Assembly (NCBI RefSeq): GCF_000613305.1 | Contig: NZ_BAIO01000069.1 | Location: forward strand, 1-8,870 | Length of the DNA: 8,870 nucleotides | Source: Komagataeibacter kakiaceti JCM 25156 | GTDB lineage: Bacteria; Pseudomonadota; Alphaproteobacteria; Acetobacterales; Acetobacteraceae | Direction of reading: 5' to 3' | Shown: positions 6,185 through 8,870 of the stretch, in pieces | Layout: each line of letters starts with the position of its first letter | Numbering within the stretch: the stretch's first letter is position 1 | Notes under the pieces: generated by a model | What the model was told of the DNA's origin: nothing | The model's database searches: none | Seen by the model: only the letters and a program-made list of their open reading frames with translations | Made by a program: the position numbers and the translations under genes

Positions 6185-6412
6185 ATGTTTGAATCCAGCG
6201 TTATCGAGATCGACGGTATCTTCGTTGGCATCGTTTTTCACAATGCGCCCGACGAACCCTACAGATTCCGGGCGATGCATGAACGCGTGACACAGATGGA
6301 TGGTGACATCCTGCCCACGTTCGAAGCCGCGGTGGCGCAGGCCCGCACCCGTTTCCGTCTGGGCCGCCGCCAGCCGTCGCGCGCCATGGAGACCGCACGC
6401 CTGCGGGCCTGA
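6185..6412 (+). CDS. Unknown 75-aa protein, divergent from pstC
   Basis: ATG at 6185 with AGGAAG eight to nine bases upstream, TGA at 6410-6412. The product starts MFESSVIEIDGIFVGIVFHN, which suggests an N-terminal beta hairpin (residues 4-19), then a polar turn (APDEPYRFRAMHERVTQMDG), one amphipathic helix (about 45-62, PTFEAAVAQARTRFRL) and a short Arg-rich tail. There is no signal peptide, Cys or recognisable catalytic motif. The third-base pattern is typical of a real GC-rich gene. It shares a 256-base control region with the pst operon, including a Pho-box-like site and TGTCA repeats, so co-regulation with phosphate uptake is plausible but unproven. I recognise no named family; I have seen small uncharacterised alphaproteobacterial proteins of similar layout but cannot name one. 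A longer in-frame-looking start upstream lacks coding character. Confidence 0.7.
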   Translation: MFESSVIEIDGIFVGIVFHNAPDEPYRFRAMHERVTQMDGDILPTFEAAVAQARTRFRLGRRQPSRAMETARLRA

Positions 6413-6422
6413 AGGCGCAAAC

Positions 6423-6437
6423 GGCGCCCGGAGCGCC
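6423..6437 (+). terminator. Short GC hairpin after the 75-aa gene
   Basis: GGCGC (6423-6427) and GCGCC (6433-6437) form a 5-bp stem ten bases after the stop codon. No T-run follows directly, so termination may rely on the palindromic repeat just downstream. Weak call. Confidence 0.3.
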
Positions 6438-6459
6438 ATCTGAAACAACCGATTGATAC

Positions 6460-6546
6460 AAAACAATAAAGGTTTTGGGGCGATGCTTTTTTTTCAAAAG
6501 GCGACGCCTCCTTGAAAGCTTTTGAAAAAAGCTTCACCAAAACTTT
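6460..6546 (-). repeat. Palindromic dispersed repeat, copy 2 (inverted relative to copy 1)
   Basis: Read on the minus strand this unit has TGGTGAAGCTTTTTTCAAA followed by AGCTTTC, then a GGCGTCGCCTTTT / AAAAGCATCGCC arm pair and a trailing AAAACCTTTATTGTTTT. It aligns along its length with 2451-2534 but its second stem carries mismatches. It lies between the 3' ends of the convergent 75-aa gene and phoD, matching the intergenic, end-of-gene placement of copy 1, so it may serve as a two-way terminator. Confidence 0.7.
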
Positions 6547-6683
6547 TCCGGGTTTTACGGGATGCCTTGAAGGAGGGTTCGAGGTGCGCCGTATTTATTT
6601 AATAATACGCACATACCGGGAAGTTTTACTATATTTTATGAATTATTTATTTTAAATCCGCCCACCCCTGAACGGGCAGGGAA
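6547..6683. other. AT-rich gene-free spacer
   Basis: This spacer lies between the palindromic repeat and the phoD 3' hairpin. About 6588-6658 is strongly A/T-rich (runs such as TATTTATTTAATAATA and a TTTTATGAATTATTTATTTT stretch). No open frame with a ribosome-binding site is seen. Confidence 0.4.
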
Positions 6684-6716
6684 GCGGAGGCCGACACCTG
6701 TCATGCCGGTCTCCGC
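6684..6716 (-). terminator. Hairpin just after phoD, possible terminator
   Basis: GCGGAGGCCG (6684-6693) pairs with CGGTCTCCGC (6707-6716), ten pairs including one G-T, loop 13. It starts eight bases past the restored phoD stop. No T-run follows directly on the phoD strand; an AT-rich block begins about 30 bases on. It may stabilise the mRNA end rather than terminate. Confidence 0.4.
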
Positions 6717-6723
6717 ACCACCC

Positions 6724-8321
6724 TCATGCCTTTTGCAGACCGGGCTTCCCACGCTCCACGGCAAAACTGGCATAGGTGGAAAGCGTGCCGTCACGCACCA
6801 TCACCCGGTCAAGCACCTTCAGGTCCGCGCGCCAGACATCGCGGCCGACATCACAGACAATATAACCGCGCTGGTTGGTCGTGGCCTTAAGCTGCGGGTT
6901 TTCGCGGCGGACGGAACGGCTGAATCCGTCATCATCACCCGAACCATCAGCCCCGATGAAATGGATGTGGCCAGGAACTCGACCGAGACAGGTCTGGGAT
7001 GGTTCGCGTCATATACAAGATCACCGGCGAAATGGCGGTGCGCGTCCCCCGTTACGTTGACCACATTTCCCGGACAGTGCTGTTCGATGAACTGGAGCAG
7101 GCGCCTGCGGCTGTACATGTAGCCCGACCATTGATCCATGCTGTAAACCAGCCCGTCATAACCGGATTTGCGATGGGCCAGATTCATCATCATGACCTGA
7201 TGGGCCAGGAGGTTCCACTTCGTGTCGGACCGGCCCAGCCCGGCAAAAAGCCACTGTTCCTGTTCATTGCCCATCATGGTGCGGTTGGGGGACCATACAT
7301 CACCGTTCTGGGGGCCGGTCTCATCACCGTTCACCTGATCGCTGCGATACTGGCGGGTGTCCAGAACAAATATGTTCATGAGATCGCCATAACGCAGGTT
7401 ACGGTAAAGCTGCATGTGGCTGCCATCGGGCAGGGATGTCAGGCGCAGCGGCATATGCTCGTAATAGGCCTGCATGGCGACGGCGCGACGCAGGCGGAAA
7501 ATATCGGGGGGCGTGCCGTCCTGATCGGTGTCACCGGCCCAGTTATTGTCCACTTCATGGTCATCGGATGTGACAATCCACGGCACCGCCGCATGGGCGG
7601 CCTGCAGGTCCGCATCCATTTTGTACTGCGCGTAACGCCGACGGTATTCATCAAGCGAATAACATTCCGGCCCGACATGCCTGCGTAGCGCCTGGAACGG
7701 CCTGCCATCCATCCTGTGCATGCCGTTCCGGCTGTCGCCACTTTCGTAAATATAGTCGCCATAGTGAAAGACGAAATCAATCGGCTCGTTCGCAATGTTC
7801 CGCCATGCGGTGTAATAGCCCTGTTCGTAATGCTGGCAGCCGGCGACGGCAAACCGCACGCGGGCAGGGCTGGCGCCGGGCAGCGGGAATGTATGGCTCC
7901 GGCCCACGGGACTTTCAAACCCCGCGATGCGGAAACGGTACCAGTAGGGGCGGTCCGGCTTCAGGCCATCCACTTCCACATGCACGCTATGCGCCAGTTC
8001 CGGGTGGGCCAGCGCCTGCCCCCTGCGTACGATGTGGGTGAGTTTTTCATCTTCCGCCACTTCCCAGTCAACCAGCATGGGCCGGTTATGGGTCACGCCC
8101 GCCTCGGGCGCGAGGGGACGGGGCGCCAGCCGGGTCCAGATCACGAACCCATCGGGCGCGGGGTCACCCGATGCGATGCCAAGCTGAAAAGGAGAGGCGT
8201 CAAACCGGGGCTTCTCATCCAGGTTACGCGGTGTCGCCGCATGCAGGGCCCGGATGCGCGTTGACAACAGCAGGCCCGTGCCCATTCCGGTCAGAAAATG
8301 CCTTCGCCTGAGAATGACCAT
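6724..8321 (-). CDS. phoD: Alkaline phosphatase / phosphodiesterase PhoD, Tat-exported (frameshifted near the C-terminus as written)
   Basis: PhoD enzymes hydrolyse phosphate mono- and diesters outside the cytoplasm, using a metal centre with iron and calcium. The N-terminus is a twin-arginine signal: RRRHFLTG, a hydrophobic stretch (GMGTGLLLS), then an ALHA-type cleavage site near residue 28. The PhoD N-terminal domain follows (FQLGIASGDPAPDGFVIWTR, 45-64), then the catalytic domain: AGCQHYEQGYY at 160-170 with the conserved Cys, FHYGDYIYESG at 185-195, TSDDHEVDNNWAGD at 251-264, LDTRQYRSDQ from 320 and NVTGDAHRHFAGD at 422-434. After SISSG (residue 457) the frame is lost. Adding one C in the plus-strand run 6951-6954 gives ADGSGDDDGFSRSVRRENP and the usual QRGYIVCDVGRDVWRADLK end, stopping at 6724, about 532 residues in all. 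AGGAAGGGA precedes ATG 8321. It is adjacent to the pst genes. Confidence 0.92.
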
Positions 8322-8354
8322 GAAATTTCCCTTCCTGAAATATCAGTTCATGGC

Positions 8355-8360
8355 TTTATA
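8355..8360 (-). promoter_or_regulatory. Possible -10 of phoD
   Basis: TATAAA on the minus strand, 33 bases before the phoD start codon. No good -35 is found at the usual distance, as expected if an activator such as PhoB replaces it, but the Pho-box-like site is too far (47 bases) for the standard arrangement. Another candidate, TATTAT, lies at 8374-8379. Weak. Confidence 0.3.
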
Positions 8361-8407
8361 CCGGGCAGGGCAAATAATACGCCGCGCATTCTCCAGATTC
8401 GCGCCAT

Positions 8408-8425
8408 ATTTCATTAAACTGTCAC
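8408..8425 (+). promoter_or_regulatory. Pho-box-like sequence between phoD and the right-edge gene
   Basis: The plus strand reads ATTTCATTAAACTGTCAC, agreeing with the E. coli Pho box at 15 of 18 positions, the second half (CTGTCAC) perfect. It lies 87 bases upstream of phoD but is oriented away from it, toward the gene starting at 8758, which is 332 bases distant. It probably serves phoD, with reversed or two-way action, or both genes. Pattern match only. Confidence 0.5.
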
Positions 8426-8757
8426 AAACAACAGCCTGTACTATGTCTTATACGGCAACAGCATTTTCCAGTAATCCCGGATGGGGAGATAAAGTTGCTG
8501 GCACGGAACCCGCTGGCCCACCGGCAGGCATGTAGACATTCCCCCATGGCGGGAGAAGACCGAAGACCGGAGCAGGGATGATCGGAAGCCGCACACCGGT
8601 TTACATCCGGTTTTCGCACGGGATACATTTTTCACACGCTCCAGCCCGACTTCGCCCTGCCGCAAACGCGCAGGCGCGGATTCCCGCCCTTTTTCGTGCC
8701 GCCGTTCCGGTTTCCCCCTGTTTTTTCGATCCTCCCCCTCATTTTCCGAGTAAGGTC
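8426..8757. other. Gene-free region before the right-edge gene
   Basis: Several short minus-strand frames cross about 8422-8665 but lack ribosome-binding sites and recognisable products. Seen here are a two-copy tandem GAAGACC (8555-8568) and pyrimidine-rich DNA at about 8680-8745. It should contain the promoter of the gene starting at 8758; I see no clear consensus. Confidence 0.4.
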
Positions 8758-8870
8758 ATGACCCGAACCTCCCCTGTCTCTCCTGTCGTACATCATGTCA
8801 TGCGGCACGGCGCGCCGACGCTGCGCCGGGCATTACCCATGCTGACAGCGGGCATATTGCTGGCGGCGGG
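8758..8870 (+). CDS. N-terminus of a probable exported protein, cut by the window edge
   Basis: ATG at 8758-8760 with AAGG three bases upstream (tight spacing); the frame is open to the edge, 37 complete codons. The visible residues have a basic segment (MRHGAPTLRRALP) followed by a hydrophobic stretch MLTAGILLAAG, typical of a Sec signal peptide or membrane anchor. An in-frame ATG at 8800 gives a more standard signal length and could be the true start. A Pho-box-like site points toward it from far upstream, so a phosphate-starvation secreted or outer-membrane protein (porin, TonB-dependent receptor, another hydrolase) is conceivable, but nothing visible identifies it. Confidence 0.5.
   Translation, partial: MTRTSPVSPVVHHVMRHGAPTLRRALPMLTAGILLAA

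Noticed and set aside
8422..8665. Minus-strand 68- and 74-aa frames upstream of the right-edge gene
   Set aside because: No ribosome-binding sites, no domain-like sequence, and they cross the likely promoter region.
1..8870. CRISPR array, insertion sequence, rRNA or tRNA genes
   Set aside because: No regularly spaced repeats, transposase motifs or RNA gene signatures are seen; the only repeats are short palindromic units.

Overview
The window reads as chromosomal DNA of an acetic acid bacterium (Acetobacteraceae), most likely Komagataeibacter/Gluconacetobacter or a close relative. This is inferred from the GC-rich alphaproteobacterial codon use, the protein flavour, and two copies of a palindromic intergenic repeat that I associate from memory with Komagataeibacter genomes. 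No search could be run.

Layout. (1) 1-665, minus strand: three small unrecognised genes in a tight operon that runs off the left edge. (2) 800-1206, plus strand: arfB, a stalled-ribosome rescue hydrolase; its 5' end is out of frame by one base. (3) 1220-1951, minus strand: a HAD-family phosphatase or phosphomutase, convergent with arfB. (4) 1952-2537: a gene-free stretch with an extremely AT-rich block and then a palindromic repeat that probably terminates the pst operon. (5) 2538-5928, minus strand: pstC-pstA-pstB-phoU, the membrane and ATPase parts of the high-affinity phosphate importer plus the PhoU regulator. No pstS precedes pstC; a Pho-box-like promoter sits directly upstream instead. 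(6) 6185-6412, plus strand: a divergent 75-residue protein of unknown function sharing that control region. (7) 6413-6723: second, inverted copy of the palindromic repeat and a hairpin behind phoD. (8) 6724-8321, minus strand: a Tat-exported PhoD-type alkaline phosphatase/phosphodiesterase, with another Pho-box-like sequence upstream. (9) 8322-8757: non-coding, then the start of a probable exported protein at the right edge.

How it fits together: phoD would release phosphate from organic esters in the periplasm, PstCAB would import it with a PstS encoded elsewhere, and PhoU would couple transport to the PhoR/PhoB two-component system, also not in the window. Sections 5-9 therefore look like a phosphate-starvation locus. 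The least explained member is the 75-residue gene divergent from pstC.

Caution on sequence quality: four conserved genes (arfB, phoU, pstB, phoD) are each broken by exactly one missing base in a short C/G run, and each is repaired to normal length and motifs by restoring that base. Four such lesions in 8.9 kb of housekeeping genes point to sequencing or assembly error rather than to pseudogenes.
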